DNA of 64,000 bases, taken from positions 40,543,463 to 40,607,462 of the forward strand of contig JALMGJ010000005.1 of NCBI GenBank assembly GCA_023362775.1, given 5' to 3'. The DNA comes from Charina bottae. Its lineage: Eukaryota; Chordata; Lepidosauria; Squamata; Charinaidae. Below are positions 1 to 59,600 of the stretch, piece by piece; within the stretch, counting starts at the first letter, position 1, and every line of letters starts with the position of its first letter. The notes under the pieces were generated by a model, which was given only the letters and a program-made list of their open reading frames with translations, did no database searches and was not told where the DNA came from. A program made the translations under genes and the position numbers.

Positions 1-648
1 AAGATCAAACTCCAAAACACAAGAAAAGCAATGTAGTTTATGCAATCCAGTGCAGTGAGGAGTGCTCTGAACTCTACATTGGAGAAACCAAACAACCTAT
101 GTACAGGAGGATGGCCCAACACAGGAGAAATAACACCACAGGACCAGAGTCAGCAGTTTATCTTCATCTAAAAGAAAAAGGACACTCATTTGAGGACATT
201 AATGTTCACATTTTAGACAGAGAAGATAGGTGGTTTGAGAGAGGGGTCAAGGAATCCATTTATGCCAACTTGGAAAATCCTTCCTTGAATAGAGGTGGGG
301 GCCTCAGGCACAAACTCTCCCCCATCTTCCTCCCCGTTTTGTCTTCTGTGCCTAGGAAGATTAAGACCATTTCAGAAGCTCAACAGCAGCATGGTGATTT
401 TAACGACCCTCCTTTAGATGATAAAAGGACTTAAAAATTACATCTCAATATAACCATGACCTAGCCCCAGGTGTAAGGTCACACAGCTACCTAGGAACAT
501 ATTTAGGATTCCCTTACCAACTTTGCTCAGACTGAAGAAGCTCCTTGGATAAGGAGCGAAACGTTTCCACTAAGAAAATAGAAATCCAGTTGACATGATT
601 CAAGCTACAGACAATTCCACCTGGATGACTGAGAACCTTCATAGACAT
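1..648 (+). mobile_element. Penelope-like element, 3' part (GIY-YIG end)
   Basis: The ORF from the window edge to 434 encodes the C-terminus of a Penelope-like retroelement: VVYAIQCSEE, then ELYIGETKQPMYRRMAQHRR, the GIY-YIG endonuclease signature. A roughly 210-bp non-coding tail with a hammerhead-like motif (532-568) follows. The same sequence, slightly diverged, recurs at 22809-25831 and 40331-40651. The 3' end is placed at ...CATAGACAT by comparison with the copy ending at 25831. Its 5' part is outside the window. Confidence 0.88.
532..568 (+). ncRNA. Hammerhead-ribozyme-like motif (Penelope copy 1)
   Basis: CTGAAGA (532-538), a 7-bp stem II (GCTCCTT/AAGGAGC) with a GGAT loop, then GAAAC (558-562). 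This matches the hammerhead core order CUGANGA-stem II-GAAA. Penelope-like elements are known to carry minimal hammerheads. Stem III is very short and one extra A precedes stem II, so activity is unproven. Confidence 0.55.
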
Positions 649-966
649 ACACAGGTATTGTTACAGCACAAAATGCCATTAAGTAGAAATCTTTTTTCAT
701 TTTTTTAAAAAAATTGAGACTATATCCAGATAACTTTTCAGTGACTATATCTTAGAGCAATAAAACACTTTGGCTATAAAACACTGATTTATTTTAGAAT
801 TCTTAGTCTCTTGTTCAGACATGCTGTTCTTTTGTTCTTGGTAGGAGAATTGGCTAATTCTGTAATGTAGCCTTAGAAATGGGAAATCTTTCAAGATGCT
901 TCAATACATTGCTTGCTATGTATTTGGGTTGTTTCTTTCTTCTCTTTTTCTAGTGAAGAAGACAAT

Positions 967-48632
<47,666 letters not shown>

Positions 48633-48661
48633 TATGGACTGAAAAGCTACATAAAGGCTTG

Positions 48662-48667
48662 AATAAA
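48662..48667 (+). terminator. Proximal YEATS2 poly(A) signal candidate
   Basis: AATAAA 30 nt after the stop codon, followed by a T/G-rich stretch (CTTGTGTCC, GCTTGTTTG). It could give a very short 3'UTR isoform. Usage is inferred. Confidence 0.4.
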
Positions 48668-49728
48668 GATGATGGCCCAAATTCCTTGTGTCCAGATGCT
48701 TGTTTGCATTGTAGAGACTAAGTTAACTTGAGTGCTACAAATCAGTGTTTCAACCAATGTTTTTTATTTTAAAAAATAGTTTTTTTAATATTTTTTTAAA
48801 GAAAACACTTTTTTAAAATCAGTTTTATGTTCACCTGCCTGCCAGATATTAGTAGTAGCTGGTTCTAAGTCAGTATGCTGTGAAAGTTAAGATAGTATAC
48901 CATGACTTAAGTTGCAGGTGTTGTGCTTTAGCATGGAAATTACTTAACACAGGTTTCCAGTAATACATTCTGCAGTTTAATACAAGCCGTGGATATGGAC
49001 CGGCAGCCTCCGGGGTTGAGATTAAATGGCTAAGCACAGTGATGGACTAGTTCAGTTATAATACTAAGGTATAGTATGCTGTTAAAGGAACAAGTCTGGC
49101 CTTTCCTTAGGTTCATATTTCTCTCTACTGTAAACTGGCATGGTCACAAGGAGACCTTAGAGCCTTTCACTGCAGTTTGCCATATCATCCTAACTGGAAT
49201 TAATCCTGTTAGAGTAACACAACTGAGCAAAGTCTTCTGTTGGGAATAGGGCGAGATATTCTCAAAGTTGACTAAACTGAAATTGACTTCAAGTGGTTAT
49301 ACTATATCTTCACTGATAAGCTGTCAGGAAACTTTCTTTGCTGAAAAGAAATCTAAACAAAAAACAACGTAACTTAAACCAGTGATAATATAATAAAAAT
49401 AACCTGGTGTTCTGAGTTAACAAAGGAGCTATTTATCAAATCAGACCCTTCAAAGTGTGTGGTATTTCAGATTTGACTTGTGCTTTGGGTATACTTTCCC
49501 TTCATTTGGAAAGAGAGAGGTTTGTTATTACATTAGACGGATATACAATATTATAATAACTATTTTAACTTTATTGAATGAGACAGCCTAATTCTACACC
49601 CCAGATTCTTTTTCCTAATCTAGATTAGGCCCTTCAAATTACTTGAAGACTATTTTTGTCCACATTGACTACCAATTTAAACCCTTATCATATGTACTAT
49701 AATGTATAATTGTGTGATATACCTTTAC

Positions 49729-49734
49729 AATAAA
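49729..49734 (+). terminator. Distal YEATS2 poly(A) signal
   Basis: AATAAA about 1.1 kb after the stop, followed within 30 nt by a GT-rich downstream element (GGTTTGTTTTGTTTTCTG). This is the best candidate for the main YEATS2 3' end. Confidence 0.6.
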
Positions 49735-50221
49735 TCTTTATTAAGTACAGTATGATGGGACTACATGGTTTGTTTTGTTTTCTGCTCCATGTTTATGCTG
49801 CTGCTATCTATTTTCGTTGCATGTTAATTCAGGCTCTGCCATTCCTGCTTCTGCACTAATGTCTTTAATTCTCCATACTGTTCATTTTTATTCAGAGAAA
49901 TTGCTGATTTGTAGTACAGTATTTGCATAACATTGGCTAATGTAGGAAAAAATGTACTTCTTCAAAACTAAAAATACTTTGAAGAAGCAACACTCAGATT
50001 TTCATCTTCATTTTCAGTTTTTAAAGTGAACCAGGAAAACTAAAGAGTGACCTATGTACTATTTTCCCTCCCAGGTTTCTTATAGGAAAAGAGATGGTTG
50101 AAATTTCCATTTTCTCAAGCCAAACTACTCCATAAGATTCAAAATTACAATTAAAATGTAACATGGAAACTGGATTTCACATGGTAGGTTGTAGTATACT
50201 ACTACAGTACTATCATAATTT

Positions 50222-50490
50222 TTTGTTGTTCAGTCGTTTAGTCGTGTCCGACTCTTCGTGACCTCATGGACCATAGCATGCCAGGCCTTTCTGTCCTCCA
50301 CTGTCTCCCGGAGTTTACTCAAATGCATGTTCATTACATCGGTGATGCTGTCTAACCATCTCACCCTCTGCCGTCCCCTTCTCCTTTTCCCTTCAGTCTT
50401 TCCCAGCATCAGGGTCTTTTCCAGGGAGTCCTCTCTTCGCATTAGGTGGCCAAAGTATTTGAGCTTCAGCTTCAGTATCTATCTATCATA
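50222..50490 (-). mobile_element. BovB LINE 3' end
   Basis: Minus strand encodes MRREDSLEKTLMLGKTEGKR...RRGRQRVRWLDSITDV...TKSRTRLND, the BovB ORF C-terminus, ending at the AACAACAAAAA tail. Heavily 5'-truncated, in the YEATS2-MAP6D1 intergenic space. Confidence 0.92.
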
Positions 50491-53400
50491 ACTATCATCA
50501 TCCAAAAAGAGCAAAAGCATTAACAGAGTTAGTAACACCGTGCCAGAGCCAGCATGCTTTGGATGAGCCTCTATGATTGCCCCTTTTGATAAAGTTTATA
50601 CAGTGTTTTGCATGGCTCGGCACTATGAAGAGAAGTGCTGCACCAGAGCTATAGTTGCTGACCTCACTTTACCCGTAGCCCATCTGTATATGTCACTGGT
50701 TAGATTTGTGGACTCTAAATCTGTGCTGTTCTATACATTCGCTGATGACCCCATGTGCTATGCTCAATTTGTATGCCACACTCGTATATATACACTCAAG
50801 AGAAGTATATGCCATACTAGGTACACGCTGAATACACTTCTTGAAGGAATTGTACACAGAGCTCCATACCTGGCAGAAGTCACCACAGTATTCTGGTGGT
50901 AGCGAGGATATGATGTGATAAATCTGAGAGGAAAAGTCTTTATTGTTTGGTGCCTCTCTAAAATTATTCAGCCTAAATATTGAACCCCGTGTACAGTTCA
51001 ATCAAGAACTCTATATCTCTTGACTGTGCAAATTGAATATTTAATTCTTTCCTTTCAGCTAACAAGCATTTTGCATGGAAGTAATGAACTGTAAGGGTTT
51101 TTTTTGTCCTTAAAAGTAAAAACCCCTTGTCAGTGTTAACCATTCATACTACTGAATCGCAGTGATGGCTACAGGATGTGTATTGCCATAGCAACTAAAT
51201 TCTAGCATAATGAAAATGGCTGGGCTGCTTCGCTCATTTACAATGCATAACATATTGCACAGGATTATATATCACTGTTTATACACAGAGTTGGGAGTTA
51301 GGCTATATATACACACAGGATACACCAACGGTCAGGCCCCATAGGCCAATCACAATTATTAATATTTTTTCAGAGAAATATTACCATACATAGGAATGTT
51401 CAAAGGTCATGCGTCAAATGACTAAGGGTTTGGAAGAAAATGGCAACCAATTTGAACATTTAATGTAATTTATATAATAGGTACATAACATACCTGATGT
51501 TGTTTTTATGCTGGAAACACACATGAAGACGCTTTAGGTAAGCACCATCTGCTTACTAGTAAGTATTCAGCATGAACTAATTTGTGCCCTTATCTCCACA
51601 CTAAGAATATGTTGATTTTGCCTTCAATAGTATTCCTTAGATTTTAAAATTTCAAAAATCATCATTGCATCTAGGCAGAGAACCAAAAATAAGAAACTGC
51701 ATGTATTTTAATCTGCTTGGAGGGTCCAGTTATCAAAACTGACTTCATAATGATCTGACCAAGGCACAAAACTGACAAGTGATTGAACCATTTGTACTTT
51801 TCTTTGCTCCTTAATCCTTTCTCTCATTTCCTTCTACTGTTCCTTTCTGCACCTAAATAGATTTTGTCATCCTTGAACCAGAACTTTGTATAGTATTGTG
51901 CTTCCTATTTCTTTTGAAAATGTGTATACAGTACATTGATTGTGCTTTACAGAATGATGCTCCCTCTTCCCCCAGCAAGGGTTTCTCTCCAAACACTGCA
52001 TAAAAAGCAGTGAAAAGTGCTGCTATGATCTAATGTGAGTAATTATTAGAAATGGTTGCCTATGTGGACCTGCTTCACTGAATTTGAACAAGACGGTTCC
52101 AGAGTTGGACAGCACCTAGGAAGTTCATAATGGGCAACGTTAGCAGAAATCTCCGAAATCAGCTATTCTTTTGTAAGATGAAAAGGGGAACAAGTTAAGG
52201 ACGTGCCTGGATCACCTGCAGTGTGAGGGGGAAAAAGAGGACTCAAAATATATTCGTAGTTCCATGCTAGAGAGGAGAGTGCAGAGGTGTACAGTTTTCC
52301 ACTCTGGATAGACAGGATCAGGAAGTAAAGCACATGACAGTTTACATGATTGCCCTCCCGTGTAAATTTAGTTGATCAAAATCTTTCAGTATTCAAATGA
52401 TTTTCATTAGACTAAACAATACAGGAGAAAGAATGTGTAGCCAAAAATACATTTTTATTAAATTATCTAATTCCACAAAATACAAATGTCATGTACTGCC
52501 ATATTTTTTTTTTCTTTAAGAAATGAAATAACTGAAACCAAGTAGGCAGTGTGATTTTCTTTTCTCCATTTAGTAAAAGTCAGGCTTACAAATAATTAAA
52601 CTAATTAAACTCAACTGTTCAAAGAAATCAGATCGATCAAGCAGAATTAACAGGATTTTCACCTCGAAACATTCAACATGCAAGGATGGCAATTTTGAAC
52701 ATGTTCCTACAAAATCATAATTTTTACCTTCCCATTTCTCCAAATCCTTTCAGCATGTTAGATTCATCTGGCAAATTGGCCCCATATGACTGTTGAAAGA
52801 ACAATGTTGTCATTTACCTTCTAGATAAGAATCTTATTATGGTGACTGTTCAGGGGGTGGGGGGACAATGCCCAAGGAGATTTTGAAACTACAATTCTCT
52901 AAGCAGCAGGCACTTTGCTGTAAGGAAAAGTGATTGCAGGACAAAATACTATAAAAAGTTTATGACATGGCACTGGTGGAAGGCAGGAGCACCTGTTGTT
53001 CAAAGAACGAAAAAACACTTCCAGCAGGCTCGTTGGAAGATCTGATAATGTAAATAACTTTTTAGATCTTAGCTGAGGGAATGAATACAATTAAGTACAT
53101 TTATCATGAAAGCAGGACTTGATGCAGCCAACTTTCTCCAAATTATATTTTACTTGTAATTCTGTTTATACATGAAAAATTTACTGCATGTTACTGGCCA
53201 CATTTTAAACTGGGAAATGTTAAATATGAATTTTTCAATATGAAATTCTGTAAGGGTCTTGTATATGCACAGAAAGGTCCCATTCAAAATGGGGCCATCA
53301 CAGGGCTAGATGAGAAGCCCAACTCGAATCAGAAGCTTCGTGTGCCCATCAAAAGCATACACAGGCATACTGGAATCAGGGCAACATATTATTGTAACTT

Positions 53401-53610
53401 CTGCAAAAGTAAATGAAGGAAAACATTAAGGTGGGGCAGTTATTATGTAAACCCTGTCTTAAATTTATGCAATATAAGGAACTAAATGAGAACTAAGAAA
53501 TTGTGTATTTAAAATACCCAGGCAAAAATTACTTTACAATACTGTACAAAAATGCACTTCCAAAATAATAAAAATGTAAAATTGTCTCTCTGAAAATTAC
53601 GCTATGTTCC
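50491..53610. other. Intergenic / possible MAP6D1 3'UTR, no recognised gene
   Basis: AT-rich with no domain-bearing ORF. Minus-strand AATAAA at 52454-52459 could mark a distal MAP6D1 poly(A) site. The rest is unexplained. Confidence 0.4.
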
Positions 53611-53613
53611 GCC

Positions 53614-53790
53614 TTAGGCATGAAAGTCGGCTGGGTGACCCTGGGCCAATCACTCTCTCTCAACCCAACTCACCTCACAGGGTTGTTGTTGTGGGGAAAA
53701 TAGGAGGAGGAAGGAGTATTAGGTATGTTCGCCACCTTGAGTTATTTATAAAAATAATAAAGGCGGGATAAAAATTAAATAAATAAATAA
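53614..53790 (+). mobile_element. CORE/MIR-like SINE, 5'-truncated
   Basis: GCCTTAGGCATGAAAGTCGG, GGGTGACCCTGGGCCAATCA, CACAGGGTTGTTGTTGTG and a GGCGGGATAAAAATTAAATA tail match the 5990-6312 SINE in the opposite orientation. Confidence 0.8.
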
Positions 53791-54821
53791 CACATATTAT
53801 ATAGTACATACTTCTTTAGCAACAAGCAGTAATTTTGCTTTTTCAAGGCAATACATTTTCTAGTTTGCATACTCAAAAACTGAATGTTAAATAAAATCGT
53901 ATTATAACCATGCACTCTGTTTTCTTTTGGAAAATCATCATTTCTCCTATGTACAACATTTACATACATACTGAACAATGTTACTACAATGATCTTGACC
54001 ATTATTTTAATGTCTGGCCCAGTGCAATACTCAACACTTAACTCTACTAGCCCCCAAGAAAATGTGAGTACTGGCTGCAGTTGCCTCTGTACTGCCTCTG
54101 AGGAGTGTTCCTCCCAGAATTTAATAACTGAATTCTCAGTGAAATGGAGCCTCCAGGAGAACATGATCAAGACTGCAGACAACACTTCCAAGAAAAATGT
54201 GCTTGGCAAAGATCAGTTAATAGGAAATATTTAAGACAGGGAATATTGATGAGGCTGTGATCCTCTGGCTGCATGCTGTGTTTCTTATTTGGCAAACTTT
54301 AATGTAAATAACCTACTCTGTATAATAGGCAGAGTATAGATAAATAAAGCAACCTCACTTTTAAAACATTCAGCTTTCATTTCATAGCATGATTTAGGGG
54401 TCTCTCTGGCCTATTAAACAGGATGGTTTCTAAGTACTTCTTAGTCATACCCACTTTTTAAACTTCACAGTAAAGACTAGACTTTCATTTGGGAATGTGT
54501 TAACGTGAGTGTGACAGACGGGCTACACTTGGTCATACAGCCATAAAGGAGCTTGCACCTTGGCTCACATGACCAAGAACTGGACTCTTGGGAAAATAGG
54601 CTTTGGACAGTCAGCCTAGGAAAAATGAACCAAAGATATAAGAAATCCATGAGTAAAGGGAGCACCCTTCACCAAAATAACAATTTTGACAAGCAATAAT
54701 CCTCCTGAAGCAATACATGGCATTAAAAGATTTTGAAGAAAGTATATAATTGGGCTAATAGTATCAAGCCTCTGAAATATTACAATATTTTTTTCTTCCA
54801 GAACCCTAAAAAAACCAACCA

Positions 54822-55278
54822 ACATTTGACCACAGGAAGCAATAGTTGTTCCACTCTGCTCTGCCTGGTCAGAACCCACCTGGAGCATTACATCCAGTTC
54901 TGGGCACCACAGTTCCAAAAGGACAGGGACAAATTGGAATGAGATCAGAAGAGGGTCAAAAAGATGGCGAGAGGTCTGGAAATCAAGCCCTATGAGGAAC
55001 AGTGAAAGGATCTAGGTACTATGTTTAGCTTACAAGAGAGAGAACTGAGGGGAGACAGGAGCACAACCTTAAATGTCTGAAGATGCAGATCTGACTGTAC
55101 GATCTGCCAGATAGTGGAATGGGCTACCACATGAAGTGGTGGGTTCACTTTTGCTGGAAGTTTTTAAACAGTGGTTGGATTATCATCTATCAAAGATGGT
55201 CTAGTAGAACCTCCATTGAGCAGGGTTGGACTAGATGACTCTGAGGTAAATTCCAACGTTAAGATGCTATGTAAAAAA
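54822..55278 (+). mobile_element. CR1 LINE 3' end
   Basis: HLEHYIQFWAPQFQKDRDKL-type residues (54880-54942) and GCCCTATGAGGAACAGTGAA, GTGGAATGGGCTACC, GGTTGGACTAGATGACTC are the standard CR1 ORF2 end and 3'UTR. Several indels; the terminal octamer is degraded. Confidence 0.85.
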
Positions 55279-55374
55279 CAAAAGAAGGTGGAAACCACAT
55301 TAACTCAGAATGAACACTATGTGCACTGTTTGTGCCTATCTCCCATAGTATCTGCTCCAATTTGATCCAGCAGG

Positions 55375-55686
55375 TTGGTGTGCTCCAGGTTCCTTTGATT
55401 AAACAATGCCATCTATTGGGACCCCAGAAGTGCACCTTCTTTGCTGTACCACCTGCCCTCTGAAATGAGGTTTCCCCCCCTGAGATCTGGATGACCTCTG
55501 CCCTGATATTTTGGAGAGCCTTGAAGAACTGGCCTAAATCGCCTTCTGGGTCATGTGGGTTTGCTTTGTTATTATCAAGTTTGTTCTATCTTTTGTTCTT
55601 TGTTTTTATCATGTATCATTTTATTGTTCTTTGTGTTTTTATCTGTGAACTGCCCAGAGTTGCTGGGAGTTGGGCAATGTAAAGAT
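55375..55686 (+). mobile_element. L2-type LINE 3'UTR
   Basis: ATCTGTGAACTGCCCAGAGT and TGCTGGGAGTTGGGCAATGT match the tail type of the LINE at 7915-8532. It runs directly into the (AAAAT)n tract. Confidence 0.65.
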
Positions 55687-55878
55687 ATAAAATAAAATAA
55701 AATAAAATAAAATAAAATAAAATAAAATAAAATAAAATAAAATAAAATAAAATAAAATAAAATAAAATAAAATAAAATAAAATAAAATAAAATAAAATAA
55801 AATAAAATAAAATAAATAATAAAATAAAATAAAATAAAATAAATAAAATATAAAATAAAATAAATAAAAAATAAAATG
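55687..55878. repeat. Long (AAAAT)n microsatellite
   Basis: About 190 bp of AAAAT units with a few shortened units near the right end. It is a LINE 3' tail expansion. Long Phe/Tyr-rich minus-strand frames across it are artefacts. Confidence 0.95.
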
Positions 55879-56511
55879 GAAAGAGTTGATCCCTGTAGGT
55901 GTTTGTATTTAAATAACTTGGCGAGGTGTTTAAATGATACACACAATATAAGTGATCAAAGCTACTCAGCCCAACTCCACTTTCATTCCCATGATGCTTT
56001 GATGACTTTTACAAACACCAGAAATAAGGCTCACATTTGTGGTCTTGATTCTCTGTAATGTAATGGTTCTCAATAACATGGCATTAAAATGTCTGCAACA
56101 GTATGAGATACATTTAAAGGTGAGTGAAAAGAAGCAGCAAAGTTCAAAATCTACCCAAACTGTGTTTTACAGGCTCCTTAGTAAAATTACCATGAAATAA
56201 TGGAGAGGGAAAATTAATGATGCATTTTATACAGTGTACTATTTACTTAAGAATCAGCACACTGCTTAAAATACTGGTTTTTGCTTACTAAAGTCAGTGT
56301 TTCAAATGGGAACCCAGTCCAGCTAGTGGTAATGAGGATATTTCTATGGATCTAGGTCATTCTCTCCAGTAAGTTAGACCATCCTCAATTCAAATTCACG
56401 TGTTTATGATTTACATATTCATAATAGATGCCTGAATTCTGATAATTACTATAGCCGCTTTTACTAATCCTTTGCTTTTATCTCACCAGCACTTACAAAG
56501 TTGCATAGCTG

Positions 56512-56517
56512 TTTATT
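56512..56517 (-). terminator. Proximal MAP6D1 poly(A) signal candidate
   Basis: AATAAA on the minus strand about 47 nt after the MAP6D1 stop, followed by a GT-containing stretch (TTTGTAAGTGCTGGTG). A distal alternative, AATAAA at 52454-52459, would give a 4-kb 3'UTR. The sequence alone does not decide. Confidence 0.35.
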
Positions 56518-56563
56518 TTCACAACCTTAAGCTGGTTGAATGGAAAATGGGCATGATCCAGAT

Positions 56564-56641
56564 TCATATACTGAGGATGCGAGATGGTGCCTGGAAAACA
56601 GCAGAAGGATTTGAAGAATACTTCATCTTTGCTTCTGGAAT
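56564..56641 (-). CDS. MAP6D1: MAP6D1 exon 3 (C-terminus)
   Basis: Residues 236-260 and the stop TGA: IPEAKMKYSSNPSAVFQAPS then RILSI. The acceptor is TCTCTAG after a pyrimidine tract. It resembles the mammalian end KKFTPNPSAIFQ...RIL. Confidence 0.93.
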   Translation of the reverse strand: MPEAKMKYSSNPSAVFQAPSRILSI

Positions 56642-59600
56642 CTAGAGAGGAAAAAGAAAAGGCATGGGGGATTACATTCATTTGATATACAAATATCATG
56701 CTATGAAATAGGCAAAGTTTATTACTATTGAGAAATTACCCAAGTTTCCTGCTGTATCTGCAGCCAATTCACATACAATGCAAATTTCAGCCTTATTATA
56801 CAGTACATTGCTGGAATACAACATATGAACAAATTGTTTAGATATGCCAGAAGCTGCATTCATTTTTAACAACAAAAATAAATGTTACTTACATTAGCCT
56901 GAGGAAAAATTATTTCTTCCCCAAAGCTCCCTACCTTGTTTCATGACTACTATTTTCAACATATCCCCCCATTTATAGTTATTCTACAGAGTGCTTGCCC
57001 AGGCTTTTTCCCCATGTACCAGCTCAATTATATCCAACATATGGATACAAGCACCAATGGTCCTCATACACCTATATCAGTTTGCTCTCCAGATATACTT
57101 GGTTACTACCTCCATCAGCCCTCACCCTGACCCAGCACAACTCTGGTTGTAATACCAGGGGGTGATGGATATTGTAGCCCAACATACCTATAGAATGATT
57201 GGTTGGGGAAAGCTGCCCTACATTGTTTGATAGCATCTCTCCTGTTGAAGGAATTAAAAATATTATTTCCTGCACATGGACTGCCAGCATGAGGATGATC
57301 TATTTGGCCACTGGATAAGTAATACATTTAAACTGAATTTGACTTGTCTGTGATGCCCATATGCAAGTACCGGTGGGGGAGGGGGGAGCAGATAATCCCT
57401 TAAAATCCCTTACCATGTTTCGAATTGCAGATTTTATTCTTCCTCAGATTCCTCCTTGAATGATTTTTTTAATTAATGGAGTTAAAATAGGCTGTAACTT
57501 CAGCTTCCTCAAAACCAAAGAACAGTCCTCCAGACACCCACACACAGACACACACACACACTTGTATCTCAAGTCCTTATACACATGACATTTAAGTTAT
57601 TGCTTATGAACATAACATATTATGGTTGACAGTTTCAGTATGAGGTAAAATCCAAATTAAATACTCTCAGGCCATTAGAAATTTCACTTTAGCCTAGTGC
57701 ACATGTAATACAAAAGCACAATATGCTGACTTAGTGTGATGAACTTATTCACCCATTATGGATTACTATGCATATGCACACTTGACCACGATTGTGTTTC
57801 CAAAATATGAGTAAAAAATCTTGGCAGAGCATTAAGTGTGAGCCTGGCCATTACTGGTGGATAATAACATTAAATTGATATAAGACAATGAGGGAACAAA
57901 TGCAAGAATGTTATATTAATTTTATATTAACACCAATTTGGAAAACAAACCTTCTATGTTCCTTATATCAAAGCTATTTAAAATAACATCCTATACATCA
58001 GATTATGTTAGCCATCTTCACCAGTATACCGGCCTTCCTTTTGGTGGCTGTTTGGCTGATTTCAAGAGAAAAGCTGTTTAAGAAAAAATATCAAATAAAA
58101 ACTATGATGTCCCACTAGGGCCAGAGTCATCATGTATGGTTTCTGTGCATGGGACAACATATTATCACTAGATAGCAGCAAAGAGATACAGATTTACTTT
58201 CATCTACTAGTGTTCAGATGTTTGCAGTCCAGCTCTGGTAGTCCAGACTTTGTAGTCATATATTAAAAAAAAGAGAGAGAGAATTTACAAAGTTGCTTAT
58301 TATCTGTGAACCTTATCTTATGCATGGATCTCTAGTGTATTAGTGAAAGTTTATTATCAGGAAGAGAGCCAGTTTGGTGTAGTGGTTAAGGTACCAGGCT
58401 AGAAATGGAGAGACCATGAGTTCCTGCCTTAGGCACAAAGCCAGCTGCATGACCTTGGGCCAGTCACTCTCTCTCAGCCCTAGGAAGGAGGCAATGGCAA
58501 ACCACTTCTGAAATCTTGCCAAGAAAACTGCAGTCCAGGCAATCACCAGAAGTCAACACTGACTCAAAAGCACAAACACACACAAACACTCAGGAAAATA
58601 TGCCTGAGTTGCATTCTTCATCTTGCATTTATTTGAGGTTTATCAGATATGGTTGCATTCTTCATCTTGCATTTATCTGAGGTTTATCTAATTCCCAAAC
58701 CTTTCTATAGTTAAAAACAAATGGGAGCACATTAAAAGGAAATAGGACCCATTTGCTAGATAATGATCATCAGCTTTCTTTGATATAAGTTGTTAGAGAA
58801 GAATTCAAAATGGAGAGCCACCAGCCTAAATTCATTTACATTTCTCTGATATTACTTTTTCTGCATTAAGGTAACAATCATGCACATAAGAGATACTTGA
58901 CAATCATGACAAGATTAGTTTTGAATGTAGTAATTCTGTGATTCTACTGATAGGGACATTTTCTAGATATTAAAATGAGATAGCTTTTTTCTAGATAAAT
59001 GTAGTCCAATTTAACTAAAATTATACTTAAATGAAATGGACAAGGGGATTATTAAATGTATTTGCCCTCACAACAAGTGGTTTAGGGACAAATTAATTAA
59101 ACTTTAGGACACAAATTTAATAGATGTACTGCATTCTTACAGATTTTTAATTTTTTTGCAAATCTACTGTTTTATAATATTTGATGTTTCTGAGAATTGT
59201 GTGGCATGCTAATTTGTATTTACCTGTTTTTTAAAATGTCCTCTTTTACTAATAGCAGAAAAACTAAAGCTACAATAATCAATTGTGTGCCCATTTACAT
59301 GAGAGTAGATTCACTGAACTAAATGTGAGCTCCATTTAAGGCATAGATATTATGGCAAAGGACCGTGCTGTGCACAATTAAATTTTAAAGTTCAAGCTAT
59401 CATATTCTGACCTTGTCTTGGTAGTAATTCAACTTCTTCGATTGGTAATTCCACTTATCAGCTAGTGGCTCCAAATGAGGATATGTTTAAAACAAGAGGG
59501 CCCAGTTAGTAGTACTGCTCACACTGGGATTCAGCTCCACATAAATGGAACAACATGTCCATAGGACTGCTTCTGCTAAATCAGGACACCTTTCCTTTCC

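Larger units (their letters stand above)
48633..49755 (+). other. YEATS2: YEATS2 3'UTR
   Basis: AT-rich non-coding stretch after the YEATS2 stop. No repeat of the families seen elsewhere was recognised in it, in contrast to the flanking introns. It ends just past a strong AATAAA. The end point is inferred. Confidence 0.6.

Noticed and set aside
55575..55946. Long minus-strand open frames of Phe/Tyr/Ile repeats
   Set aside because: Translation of the (AAAAT)n microsatellite; no protein-coding signal.
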